From Nymphaea colorata (taxonomy: Eukaryota > Streptophyta > Magnoliopsida > Nymphaeales > Nymphaeaceae), in the NCBI RefSeq assembly GCF_008831285.2, contig NW_022204507.1:992001-1056000 (forward strand): DNA of 64,000 nt. The letters are read 5' to 3'. The notes below the pieces were generated by a model. That model had not been told where the DNA came from. It made no database searches and worked only from the letters and a program-made list of their open reading frames with translations. Made by a program: the position numbers and the translations under genes. This document shows positions 9,899-21,650 of this stretch, in pieces; position 1 is the first letter of the stretch, and each line of letters opens with the position of its first letter.

Positions 9899-12014
9899 AT
9901 GGACAAGACTGCTAGACAAGTAGGGTCTTCAAATGGCTGTCAGGCATTCTCCCATGAGGAAGTGATAAAGATCACAAATGATTATAGTGGAAAAATTCGT
10001 GAAGGAGGTTATGGTCCAGTGCTCCATGGGTGTCTACAGAATGGACAAAACGTGGCAGTGAAGATGCTTTCTAGTAAGTCAAAGCAAGGATCCAAAGAAT
10101 TCCAGACTGAGGTAGGTGAATTATATTCATTCTTTACAAATACAATATCTTTCTGAAGTTCTGAGGCAAGGAGGTTGTAGCTTAATTCCAAATAACCAAT
10201 TCAGCATATCCTATGCTTTTGACTGTGATCCTCTTGGTTTAATAAATTGCTCTGAAGTTGTGGGAATCCTGTGGCACCTGCTGCACCGTTTTCTTTATCA
10301 ATTTAGGATCCATGTGATTGCATTTGCTCTAGCAAGACCACTGTCCACTTGTTACAGTTTGTAAATTTTATCCAAATGGTAAGCACATGTTTGGATTTTT
10401 TTTTTTTTGGCTTTATTCTTCTAGCGTTTTTGAGTGAACTTTTTTAATTGAAGTAACTAAAATTCTCACGAGAGAACATATTTGCTCTCATGGTTCTAAT
10501 TTAGATTGTTTGGATTGGACATAATTGTAGGCACATTCTTTCGATACTTGACACAGATGATTGGTGTATTCAAGTTCTCTAGGATCAAAATTCCATTTAC
10601 TTAAGCAAAAAAAATATGCATGTTTGAATTTTGAAAGCATGCCTACATGCATGAACGATATATGAATCCTCCAAATTCTAACATAGAAACTGCTACAGTG
10701 TCATAACACAGAACTAGAAAAGAGTTAGCACCCAAACAGAAAGGTTTTTTTTTTTTCCAGTAGATAAGGCTACAGTTCAAATACTTGATTGGAAATTTGC
10801 CAGATTATTTTACCAAATAGAATCAGAATGGTAAATTATCAATTGGTCATGATTTTGGTAAATGTTCTTTAAGCCTTTCCTATTGCTGTAAAAGTGTCGG
10901 AAATATGATACTCTGGAACAAACATCAAACATTAAATATGACCTGCCTTCTTGATTTAGGCTGCTCACAACTGCTTGGATTGGAATCAGAGGTTTAAAGT
11001 GGCTTTCGGTGTTGCACAAGGTCAGTCCCTCTTGGCTGTGTTCTTTTTCTCTCCAATCTCATTCTTCATTATATGCATATTCTGAACAATGAATATTGCA
11101 GGCCTCGATTACCTACATTCTGGATGCTACCCTGAAATAATTCACAGAGGTATGAAAAGGTTGTAGGTAGTCATGGATATTTGGATCCAGAGTGAGTTTG
11201 TTGCTTTAAACGAAAGGAATTTAGTATGTATTCAAACTTTCACATGCAGAATACAGCACAAACTGATGCCCAATATCAGAAGGGTGCCTTATTTTTCAGC
11301 ATTACCTTGTTATTGCTGGTACTTGATGGTGCTGGTGTTGTATGTTTCTGGGTCCTAGCACATATACATGTTAGGTACCATTGCCATATACCTTTGCTTG
11401 TCATACAAGCACCTGTCCATATGCATCCAATTATTTTACTGTTTCATATTAGTTTTAACTTTTATGCATGAACAAATTTATGTCTATTTGCAATTATGCA
11501 TAATTCACATGCAGTGCATATATGAAGACACATCCAGCACCCCATTAGTCATTGCTATGCCATTTGAAATTATTCAAATTTTTAGAACTACAAAAAAAAT
11601 TGTCATTAGCATCTCAGCAGAGTTCTGTTTCTTTTGGCTTTAGAATGATGAGATATGGAATATTTCTTTTCTACTGTAATCTGCAACACAAGGCAGGGAC
11701 TCTTTCTGAGCCTACGCAGCGTGTAAAGCAAAAAACTGAGCGAAGCTTAAGTGTTGCTCATTTCTCTTAGGTGGATAGGATGAGTATTTGAGTCAATTCT
11801 AGCATTTCTGTTATTGTGTCCTAGCAGTATAAGTTTGCTGATATATGGCATTGGTTTTTTTTCTTTTTTTGTCTGTGACAGATATTACTTGACAAATCAC
11901 CTTAATGGAAAGGGTGATGTCTACAGCTTTGGCATTCTTCTTCTTGAACTGATATCCGGCTTGCAGCCAATTACTGTTGAACCATCAGGAGAAAGGGTTT
12001 GTGTTGTTAATTGG
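9899..12014 (+). pseudogene. Receptor-like kinase domain pseudogene (LRR/malectin RLK type)
   Basis: Five exon-like pieces in order encode parts of a plant receptor kinase domain. 9899-10111: FSHEEVIKITNDYSGKIREG then GYGPVLHG and VAVKML, the glycine loop and the ATP-binding lysine. 10960-11020: LDWNQRFKVAFGVAQG. 11102-11149: LDYLHSGCYPEIIHR, the start of the catalytic loop. About 11167-11191: GSHGYLDPE, the activation segment end. 11882-12014: YYLTNHLNGKGDVYSFGILL then LELISG. Introns begin with GT and end with AG at these borders. The exon carrying the rest of HRDVK..N and the DFG motif is missing between 11149 and 11167, where only ~20 bp remain. No extracellular or transmembrane part is seen upstream. 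The likely source is an LRR receptor-like kinase with a malectin-like ectodomain, judged only from the kinase sequence. It cannot encode an active kinase. Confidence 0.75.
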
Positions 12015-12245
12015 GTAGGGATGCTTTCTAAAGTAATAATTTCTTTCAGTGTCTGGCGTCATTTTACTGTATTCATTTACAATGTTTCTCTCCTGTTGGA
12101 AATTCACCAAAGAGGAATATTAGACGGGTTGGGGTTAGTGCTACTTCCATGATGAAATCATGAATTTCTTTTCTATGCTTTTATTAATTCAGTCATGTAA
12201 ACAATATACATAAAATGAATAAATTTGCATAATTTTTGTGCATGA

Positions 12246-12249
<4 letters not shown>

Positions 12250-12279
<30 letters not shown>

Positions 12280-12286
12280 TTTCTCC
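12250..12286. repeat. (CT)n microsatellite
   Basis: A run of about 18 CT units. Confidence 0.95.
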
Positions 12287-12389
12287 ATATGCCAGTTGGC
12301 CTGATTATATATTATTTCAAGAATTCTATATGGTTTATGTAAAAAAAAGTTATGAAAATTTAGATTAAAAAAAAAAGAAACGAAACCAA

Positions 12390-12620
12390 TAGGTGATAAA
12401 AATTCACTGCTACATCATAGCCGGTGACATAGCAGTGAAACATTCACTGCTGTAGACTAATACCGGTTAAAGTTTTCACCGGCATATCTATTCTATGCGG
12501 TGACTACATGCACCGCCATACGTATGTACTGGTTATGTTAGCCTTTTCCGATGTTGTCGCAGTCGTGATGGTGGGGGACTGGGTGCCTATACCGGTGAAA
12601 TGGATCACCGATCTAGACCT
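12390..12620. repeat. Block of repeated, inverted CCGGTGA-type motifs (possible transposon end)
   Basis: Contains repeated CCGGTGA/TACCGGT/ACCGGC motifs in both orientations, and a short palindrome TAGCAGTGAA-ACA-TTCACTGCTG near 12432-12454. Dense short inverted motifs of this kind are typical of the subterminal regions of CACTA transposons, and CACTG near 12405 could be a decayed CACTA end. I found neither a second end nor a transposase, so this stays a possibility. Confidence 0.35.
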
Positions 12621-13641
12621 TTTTGTAATAAGCTGCTCGCTGCTTTCTTATCAACATCTTCCTCCCCCCATGAGTAACAATATCCACCATATAACACCTT
12701 GCTGAACCTTTTTCCCTTCACCTGTTTGTTCAGTGACAACGAAATTGAAAACTGTAGAACCTAACCAGAAAACAAATAGCACCACCAACCTCAAAGACTA
12801 AGTTGTTTCTCAAGAGTATATGTTTTAAAAACTGGAATTTGTCAGATTTTCAAAATGGCTACTTTTGCCTCATCCGAGTTGCCATCAAGTTACATCTGCA
12901 ATAAACTAGATATGTGGATTCCTTGGAGGAAAAAGACAAGTTTAAATTCATCGTAGATTGGTCTAAGTTCTCACTATCTAGATATGTAAACTATGTTAAT
13001 TAGAACAGATATAAATAAGAAAAAAGTAGATATTTAATTAGAACATAATTAGTAGTTCTAGTGGGATGTAGGCAAAAGAGTATGCGTTAGTAAGATATTC
13101 ACATGTTATGATCTCCAAACAATAATCACTTATGGGGCTACTTAACACTCAAGAAAACTCTTGCAAAAAATTAGTAGATGAAAATTGAAATATGCTCATT
13201 TCCCTACTTAAATGGCCATCACTAGCATGGAAGTTACTGTTATATATAACAGAAAGCCTACAAGCACATGAAGTAGACCATATTAAAATGACATTAGATA
13301 GACATTAGGACATAAGGGGCACTTTCTATGCAGGTGTCAGAACTACCCTCTATCTAACCAGGTAAGTGGAAAACACTTTGGAAAAGGGCAGTATCGTAGA
13401 AGATGCTCCATCCATTCCTCTTATTGACAAAAGTTTTAATGGCTTGTTAAGTGAAATCATTTCTCCCATTTTCCTTGCAATAAAAGGAAAAAGTAAGCAG
13501 CATCAGGACCTGCATTAAGGATGGTCTAAATGATTATGAGCCATAGAAGAAACTGTTAAAATATAAATCCTTCACCAGCACATTGAAGAGGAGTCTCTTA
13601 GAATTCCACCTCCTTGTAGAATGTGTTAAGATATTTAATGT

Positions 13642-13785
13642 CCTTGTAACATGTGAAGAGTCTCCTAGGATTCTATGTTGTAGTTAATATCCTTGTAATA
13701 TGTGAAGTCTCTTAGATTTCTATAATGTAATTAATATCCTTGAAGCTTGTAAAATCTCCTAGGATTCTACGATTGGAGACTCTTA
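13642..13785 (+). repeat. ~48-bp tandem repeat in the Copia LTR U3
   Basis: Three diverged units start with CCTTGTAACATGTGAAG (13642), CCTTGTAATATGTGAAG (13691) and CCTTGAAGCTTGTAAAA (13738), each with CTTAG/CCTAGGATTCTA in the middle. They lie upstream of the TATA box, where repeated enhancer-like units are common in LTRs. The 3' LTR keeps the same array. Confidence 0.85.
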
Positions 13786-13803
13786 GAATTCTGGAAATGG
13801 GAT

Positions 13804-13811
13804 TATAAATA
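13804..13811 (+). promoter_or_regulatory. TATA box of Copia 5' LTR
   Basis: TATAAATA in GGGATTATAAATAGAGGCC; the same motif is in the 3' LTR at 18732-18739. Confidence 0.75.
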
Positions 13812-13869
13812 GAGGCCGTGCAAACCATTTTGGCTACGGCTTCTTCTCCTCAGCTTCTTCTTGTTTTCA

Positions 13870-13905
<36 letters not shown>

Positions 13906-13960
13906 CTTCCTGCATGAGTACTATTTTCTGGTTACAGATATTGGTGCTAGATTTCTATCA

Positions 13961-13972
13961 TGGTATCAGAGC
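13961..13972 (+). other. Primer-binding site (initiator tRNA-Met type)
   Basis: TGGTATCAGAGC directly follows the 5' LTR. This is the classic plant Copia PBS complementary to the 3' end of initiator methionine tRNA. Confidence 0.95.
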
Positions 13973-14181
13973 GCCAGGTTACGTTATCTCTACCAAACGA
14001 AATGCCCAAACAGGTCTGATCAGGTTAGAACTCTTTTCTCATCTTATTTCTATCCTTAATTTACTTTGCTCTTGCGTAATTCTTGTTCCTTTTTCTTCTT
14101 GCTTACCTAAGGACACATCTTGTTATATCGTGTCTTCTTTCCCTCTTATCTTCTACCTATATACCCTTCCTTTCTGCTGTC

Positions 14182-17100
14182 ATGAAAAACCTTTCGCATT
14201 CTGGCATGTCCTCAAGTTTTCTTCCTCACCCTATCCCTGAAAAACTCAACCATGAGAATTATCTGATCTGGAAAAGGCAAATCATGCCTTTCATAAGAAG
14301 TCAAGGCCTCTTTGGACATCTCGATAGTCCAACAAAGGCTTCACCAATATCCATTTTGCAGGAAATAAAAAATGAGGCAGGAGAAGTTATTGTTGTTCAT
14401 GAAGACAGCAATCCTGAACATGTTGTGTGGATGAGACGTGACCAAAGTCTGGTTGCGTATATTTTGTCCACTTTATCTCAACAAGTGTTACTTTCAGTTT
14501 CTGATGATTGTACTGCAGAAGAATTATGGGAAACCCTTGCTGATACCTTTTCCCAAATATCAAAAGCTCGAATTATGTACTTAAAGAAAGAATTTCAGAA
14601 TTTGAGCAAAGGTTCAACGTCTATCATGGATTATTTGGGGCATATTAAGGCCGTCGCAGACCAACTTGCTACCTCAGGAAATAACATTTCTGATAAGGAA
14701 AAGTTGCAGCAAACCTTGAATGGACTTGGGCATGATTATCATGCTTTTATTACAGCTCTTGAGGTCCTTCCTGTTCTGCCTTCCTTCAACAAACTACAAG
14801 GTAAACTTCTCCAACACGAAATGAATATGAAAAGAATCATTGAAATGACTGATCAAGGGAACTCTCAAAATGTGTTGGCTATGAATGTAAAGTTTGGTAA
14901 GAGCCATGGGAACTCCAACCATGGTGGTCGTGGCATTCTACCAACACCACATAACCAAGGTATGTCTCCTTTGGATACTTCAAGAAAAATACCAATTTGT
15001 TTTAAGTGCAACAAGAAAGGGCACATGAAGGCACAGTGCTGGTTTAATCCTCAAAATAAAAACAAAGGGGTAAGACATGATTATGAACAAGGAGGACAAA
15101 GTTCTAAATCCACCGTTGAAGATATGCAACAGCTATTGATGACTGCATTCTCAAAGATGACTATAAAGCAAAATGAGCAGGGAGAATGGTTCTTAGATTC
15201 AGGTGCAGCTACCCATGTGACTGGAAATGCAGGTAAATTGACTAACTTATCCCCTCATTACAGTAGAAGTTGCGTTATAACAGGTGATGGAAAGTCTCAT
15301 CTCATTACACATATTGGAAATGCACATATTCCATTGTCATCCTCGTCTCTATCACTGTCTAATGTTGTTCTTACTCCCAATATCAAAAAGAACATCATAT
15401 CCATTTCTAAACTCATTGATGATACAAGCTCTTCTGTTGAATTCACACCTTCTTCTGTCTATGTCAAGGACCTCCAAACGAAGAAAATGGTCGCTAGAGG
15501 AGAGCGTCAAGGGAATATGTACGTCCTCAAGGAATGTCTACCCAAGGATTCATCCACTTTTGATATAGGATTGAAGACATTTTCACTTTCTCATAATGCG
15601 CCATTAGTGTCAAGTTCTTGTCATTTTCAATCAAAAGAAAGGGGCCCTAACCAATTTTTGGAGTCTGATCTGTGGCATAGTCGGCTAGGACACTGTGGTC
15701 GACATTTCATTGAAAAACTTGTCACAGATAGTCTCATTCCAAGATCAAGCTTACCTCTTACTTCAAGTGTCAAAAAATGTTCGAGTTGTGGACTTTGTAA
15801 GAGTCATGTTTTACCTTTCCATAATATAAATCAAATGGCTACCAAACCTTTTGAAACTATTTTTTCTGATGTATGGAGGCCAGCCCCTATTGATTCCATG
15901 TCTGGGTCAAAATATTATGTCTTATCCATTGACTCTTACTCACATTTCACCTAGATTTACTTCATGAAACACAAATCAGAATTACCCCACATATTTCGAA
16001 ACTTCTATGTCATGATTCAAACCAAATTTTCATCCAATGTGGTGCATTTTGAATGTGATGGAGGGGGAAAATATTCTTTGCTTGATTTTATTGAATTTCT
16101 ACGTGAACAATAGATAACTAGACAAATTTCATGTCCTTACACACCACAACAAAATGGTTTAGTTGAGCGGAAATATCGACATATAGTTGAAAGCGCCATG
16201 AGCATGATGCATGATACTAATGTGCCCATTTCCTTGTGGACTGAAGCCTTCCATATTGCTGTATACATAATAAATTGTTTGTCTATGACACTCTTGATAT
16301 CTAAATTGCCATATTTTACACTCTTAGGCAAACAACCTGATTACAAGAACTTGAAGGTTTTTGGTTGTGTATGCTATGTTCACGTTGATGCTGCCTTGAG
16401 GAACAAGTTTCAAGACAAAGCTATTCAATGTAGATTCGTTGGATATGCTGATGATTATAAAGGTTTTCGATGCTATGATCCAACAACTAAACGTATCAAA
16501 ACTTCAAGAAATGTCATTTTTCATGAACATAGTTTTGATGATACAAATGAAATGCCTATGACCATTGAATCTTATAATCCCTGGACCAGTACACAGTTAT
16601 TCAATGCAGATCCTGTTATAGAAAATGATGTGCCTCAAAATGAAGATCCAGAGAGAGCAATACAACCATCGGATATGGCTCAAAGTAAAAATCAAGAAGA
16701 TCCAACACAGTCATCATGTCATCACGAAAGCAATAATGAAGAACAGAGCAACGATGCACATCGGTATTTGGGTCTTATCTGCAATCGACTACTAAGGGAC
16801 AAAGATGCTCACAGTGAAGAAGACAACACGCCCCACCTTAGAAGATCCCAACGCATTCGTCATCTCATTCACAGGTGGGTTAGCTATGATTCTTTATCAC
16901 TTGATTTTCAGTTATTCATGACAAAAGTTGGCAAGGAGGAAGAACATACTTCATTTGATCAAGCATCAAAATCATATCATTGGAGAAAGGCTATGAAAGA
17001 AGAAATGGATGCCTTGCATGAATGTGGAACATGGGAGATCAAAAGAACGTAGTGGGCTCCAAATGGGTATACAAAATTAAATACAAACCTGACGGCAGCA

Positions 17101-18486
17101 TAGAAAGACACAAAGCAAGGTTAGTAGCAAAAGGGTTTACACAAAAATATTGAGAAGATTATGATGAGACATTCAGCCTTGTGATCAAAATGGGAGCAAT
17201 TCGCGTGATTATATCATTGGCAGTTGAATATGGATGGAGACTACATCAAATGGACGTGAAGAATGCTTTTCTTCATGGTGATTTAAGGGAGGAAGTATAT
17301 ATGGAACAACCTCCAGGATACACGAAAGGAGACTCTCATGCATGGGTTTGCAAACTAAGAAAATCTATTTATGGACTTAAACAGGCCTCACGTACGTGGT
17401 TTGACAGTTTCTCCTGCAAGATTCAAGAATGTGGTTTTCGGAGATGTCCTTTAGATCACTCTCTTTTCATTTATCGAAAGGAAAACATATTTACTTTACT
17501 TCTTATATATGTTCCTGATATTGTTATCACAGGCAATTCAGAAAAACACATAGAAGAAGCTAAAGTTTTGATGATGCAAAACTTCAAAATGAAAGAGCTT
17601 GGTGATTTACGATTCTTTCTTGGAGTGGAGATTGATAGGCACAATAATCGCCTCACATTGACACAATAGAAATACACGTTGGATTTGCTGAAAAAGTCAG
17701 GTATGTCTGACTGTAAGCCTGTTGGAACTCCTAGTGTTCTAAATCAAAGACTAAGTGCTCAGGATGGGGAGTTATATGAAGATCCTACGCAATATCGAAG
17801 TATTGTTGGGGCACTTCAATATCTTACATTTACTAGACCAGATATTATATATGTTGTGAATCAAGTATCTCAATTTATGCATGCACCTAGAGATACTCAC
17901 ATGGATGTTGTCAAAAGAATATTAAGATATCTTAAAGGGACAGCATGAGATGGCTTAGTTTTTATGGTAAGAGTGAAAATATAACTACTGGACATCAACT
18001 TATGACATTCACAGATGCAGATTCGGCTGAAGATCCCGATCAAAGAAAGCCCATTTCTGGTTTTTGTATTTTCATTGGACATAATCTTGTGTCTTGGAAT
18101 TGTCGAAAGCAAAAGGCAGTAGCGAGATCCAGCACTGAAGCTGAATACAGATGCATGGCTGCAGGTACTGCTAAAGTTACATGGGTTAGACATTTGCTAG
18201 AAGACATTGGAGAAAAGATTAAAATGTCAATGTTAATGTGCGATAATCAAAGCGCTATTAACATTGCCTTTAATCTCATACAACATGGTCGAACAAAGCA
18301 TATTGAAATTGATCAACACTTTGTTAGACAAAAGGTGGAAGACAAGTAGATTCAGCCTATTTATATTCGTACAGATGAACAGGTTGCAGACTTATTTACA
18401 AAAGGATTAACAAAAGAACAATTCTGGTTTCTAAAAGGCAAGTTGTACATGGTGCAAAACCATGCACAACTTGAGGGAGGGTGTTA
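14182..18486 (+). pseudogene. Copia gag-pol polyprotein, disrupted
   Basis: The start ATG at 14182 begins MKNLSHSGMSSSFLPHPIPE, an ordinary Copia gag N-terminus. Domains in order: gag (LNHENYLIWKRQI), zinc knuckle CFKCNKKGHMKAQC (14998-15039), protease WFLDSGAATHVTG (Asp codon 15196), GAG-pre-integrase LWHSRLGH, integrase core, RT ([12 protein letters not shown] to LGDLRFFLGVEID) and RNase H (SSTEAEYRCMA, KHIEIDQHFV). Lesions: in-frame stops at 15952, 16111, 17151, 17667, 17946 and 18347, and frameshifts near 17045 and 17965. The RT motif YVDD reads YVPD, with CCT at 17514-17516 replacing the first catalytic Asp codon. The final stop lies at the first bases of the 3' LTR. Its products would have acted in virus-like particles in the cytoplasm. 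Confidence 0.95.
18470..18481 (+). other. Polypurine tract of Copia element
   Basis: TTGAGGGAGGG lies directly before the 3' LTR start TGTTAAAA, the expected place for plus-strand priming. Confidence 0.85.
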
Positions 18487-18792
18487 AAATATAAATTCTT
18501 CACCAGCACGTTGAAGAGGAGCCTCTTAGGATTCCACCTCCTTGTAGAATGTGTTAAGATATTTAATGTCCTTGTAACATGTGAAGAGTCTCCTAGGATT
18601 CTATGTTGTAGTTAATATCCTTGTAATATGTGAAGTCTCTTAGGTTTCTATGATGTAATTAATGTCCTTGGAGCTTGTGAAATCTCCTAAGATTCTACGA
18701 TTGGAGACTCTTAGAATTCTGGAAATGGGATTATAAATAGAGGCCGTGCAAACCATTTTGGCTACGGCTTCTTCTCCTCATCTTCTTTTTGT

Positions 18793-18842
<50 letters not shown>

Positions 18843-18894
18843 CCTGCGTGAGTACTGTTTTCTGGTTACAGATATTGGTGCTAGATTTCTATCA
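18482..18894 (+). repeat. 3' LTR of Copia element
   Basis: 413 bp; same TG...CA ends, tandem repeat and TATA box as the 5' LTR. Its CT microsatellite is longer and lacks the TA part. Confidence 0.97.
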
Positions 18895-19170
18895 GAAACA
18901 GCTAACCAATTATATTTCACTTGAATGAAGGAATTTGCAGATGAGGAAAAAAGAATAATTTAAGAAGAAATTTGCAGGAAAATTAGGGAAAATACCTCTC
19001 AATATTAGAACACTGGGGCATATCTAATCTTATTTAAAAATTTTCACTAAGTGATTGCAAGTTTGGTTCAGCACATCTCTCGAAAAGAACGAGTCTCTTC
19101 AGTGATTGGCCTAGAGTGCTGCTGTACATTTCCACAAAAAAGGCCCATCTCGAGTGATTAGAAAGAGTAG

Positions 19171-19249
<79 letters not shown>

Positions 19250-19939
19250 ATTCATGTTGCAAAAACTTCCACATACATCACATACCACATACACAAGAAA
19301 AAAGAGAAGTTCTAACTTTGGCAATTGTCATTCAATACACAAATGAGGTTGAACTAAAATTGTTTTTCTTTCAACAAAACAACATAATCATCCCAAAGGA
19401 AAAGAAAGAGTGAACTAACTAAATGGCATGAACTAAATGTGTTTTTCTTTCAATTAAAACAACATAGGCACTCTATCGAAAACGTAGAAAACAAAGTAGG
19501 TTGACATACTTGAGGAGGCCTCTTGTTTAGACACAAGCATGCAGCTTCTAGCTCCCTTGTTAGGAGACAATGGCCCTCTTCATCACTGGTATCAAATATC
19601 CACAACTAGAAATAAAAAAAAACTTGTTCCAGTTAATATACTTGAAAAATATAATATGACACAACTGTTAAACCATGAACATTGTTCACAAAAAATGTTT
19701 GGCTGCAAGCAATTGCCGCCTACAAGTGAGTCTCATGCCTACATGGACTCTATATCAACAATTATTGCGGATGGAAAGCATATGACAAACACATATAAGA
19801 AGGAAGTTCACTTTGATTGAGTTAGCAGCTGCAGAGCTCATAAGAACAGGCTCACTAGCAATGAAGTGCAGGAATGTAACAATAAGAGAGAAGCAAAAAA
19901 TAATTACGGAAGCCGAATATAATTGATCTTCTTTCAAAT
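18895..19939. other. Spacer with AT/GA microsatellite; no supported gene
   Basis: Contains an (AT)n(AG)n microsatellite at 19173-19248. One open frame at 19539-19820 has no recognisable domain. Otherwise nothing seen. Confidence 0.5.
19173..19248. repeat. (AT)n(AG)n microsatellite
   Basis: An AT run of ~43 bp passes directly into an AG run of ~34 bp. Confidence 0.95.
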
Positions 19940-20870
19940 GCAAGATGATCTTCATCACCCTTGCAAGGTTTTCGCTTGGGACATCCGAGTTTATGTGGTC
20001 GGCCCCTATCAACCTGTTAGCTTCACATGGTCATAACTCATAAGTACTTCCTGGCCACAGCAGAATACTTACCGAGTGGGTGGAAGTTGTCACTCTTCAA
20101 ACTGCGTAAGGAATGCATGTGGTCTCCTTCATACAAAAAAACTTTCTTTTATGTTTGCAGTATCTCCTGATATCATGGCTGATAACAGCAGCCATTTTAA
20201 GAATTAACGAATGAGGGATTTCTGTGCCAAGTTTCGCACTAAATATCACTTGTTAGCTCTTTATTACCCTCAAGGCAATGGACAAGCTGAAGCCACAAAC
20301 AAGATTCTCATCTGTATCTTGGAAAGAACAGTAGAAACAAGTAGAGATTGGCATTGAAAAATTTATGATGCACTCTGGACCTCTCACACCACCATCCAGA
20401 CCCCCAATTAATAGTACACCATTAGAGTTACTATATGGCACAGATATAGTTTTACCTTTGCAAGTCTTGAAGTCGGCCTTCAAGTCTACAGCATTAATAG
20501 AATTTCTACTTGATCACTACCAACAACAAAGGCTGGAACAAGTTGATATGCTAGATGAGAGAAAGATGAAAAACAGCCAAACATGTAGAGTCATACAGTC
20601 AGCATATGGCTCGTCACTTGGCCAAGTTCATACTTGAAAAAAAGTTCAAAGTGAATGACTTGGTTCTCAAGTCAATTATTCCCTTAAAGGACATGTCTCA
20701 TGGCAAATGAGCACCTAATTGAAAAGGTCTTCATGTAGTCAAGGAAGTTCTACCTAGAAACTCATATAGGCTGATGGTGTAGAACTTCTAGGTCCTATAA
20801 ATGGTTTGCATCTCAAGAAATTCTACCCATGAATCATCCTTGTACTTCCAATTATAAACATATATAAATT
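19940..20870 (+). pseudogene. Tat-like Gypsy integrase fragment (copy D)
   Basis: Plus-strand translation with frame breaks shows a Ty3 integrase. WVEVVTLQTA and VVSFIQKNF follow a decayed start (~20080), then MADNSSHFKN carries the second catalytic Asp (~20185), and YYPQGNGQAEATNKILICIL carries the catalytic Glu (~20275). The C-terminal part gives STPLELLYGTDIVLP and KVNDLVLKS (~20650). These match copy C at 62340-62960 piece by piece, including the PQGN..AEATNK and KVNDLVL motifs. gag, RT and RNase H are absent, so it is a 5'-truncated remnant. The sequence after 20870 may run into its 3' end (CTGGGGCATCTTTAGAGG near 20975) before the hAT insertion. Confidence 0.8.
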
Positions 20871-21123
20871 CTTGAATTTCATCAAATTTTATCTTCATCA
20901 AATGGTGGCTAGATATTTTAACATTCTAATATCTAACCTCATATTTGGGCATCATCAAATTTGATTGCTACACTGGGGCATCTTTAGAGGATGAGAAACT
21001 CAAAATGTGCACCACTATGTTTTAGATCCACGCTATGTTACATAGGTACGGGTACCGGTGTGGGTGCAGGTACGGACCATTTTCAAAAAACTTGGGTGCG
21101 GGGATACGGCCGTACACACACAA

Positions 21124-21126
<3 letters not shown>

Positions 21127-21213
<87 letters not shown>
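21127..21213. repeat. (CA)n(TA)n microsatellite in the hAT 3' region
   Basis: A CA run of ~30 bp followed by a TA run of ~57 bp, between the left TIR and the transposase frame. Confidence 0.95.
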
Positions 21214-21216
<3 letters not shown>

Positions 21217-21650
21217 AAAAAAATTCAAACAGAATAATACATTCGCACATATATATATCAAAAATTACAAACACAATAACATATATCATGATCCAAAATT
21301 TATCAGTCTTCATTCTCAAATACATCAACTTTCTTGATTTTCATTCTCCTCAGTCGCATAATTGACATACAAAATACATCAACTTTCTTGATTCTTGTTA
21401 TCCTCAGTCACATCATCAAGATTAGAAGGAGCAACAGGTTCTGTAAGGTCCATATTAAGAGCATGCAAATCATGTTCTCCTTCAAGGTCCACGTCAATGT
21501 CCTCTGGATTAACATCCCAATACTTGGATGATCCTGAACTGCAAGTTGCAACAAAATCAAAATATGATTTAAGTTATAAGTTTTAAGTGAATATTAACTT
21601 TAAACAACCAACATAATATACAAATGTAATTAACTAATTATGTATACATA

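Larger units (their letters stand above)
12015..13553. other. Spacer: microsatellite, CCGGT-rich block, otherwise nothing recognised
   Basis: Holds a CT microsatellite (12250-12286) and a CCGGT-rich block (12390-12620). From 12640 to the Copia insertion at 13554 I recognise no gene or element. Confidence 0.5.
13554..13960 (+). repeat. 5' LTR of Copia element
   Basis: 407 bp, TGTTAAAATATAAATCC... to ...GATTTCTATCA. It contains a three-unit ~48-bp tandem repeat (13642-13785), a TATA box (13804-13811) and a CT/TA microsatellite (~13870-13904). Confidence 0.97.
13549..18899 (+). mobile_element. Ty1/Copia LTR retrotransposon, complete but defective
   Basis: A full element: 5' LTR 13554-13960, initiator-Met-type PBS at 13961, gag-pol 14182-18486, PPT 18470-18481 and 3' LTR 18482-18894. 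It is flanked by the perfect 5-bp target duplication GAAAC (13549-13553 and 18895-18899). Protease, integrase, RT, RNase H order places it in Copia. The LTRs differ at about 14 positions by eye, apart from a CT-repeat length difference, so insertion is not very recent. The coding region has at least eight lesions, so it is not autonomous. Confidence 0.97.
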
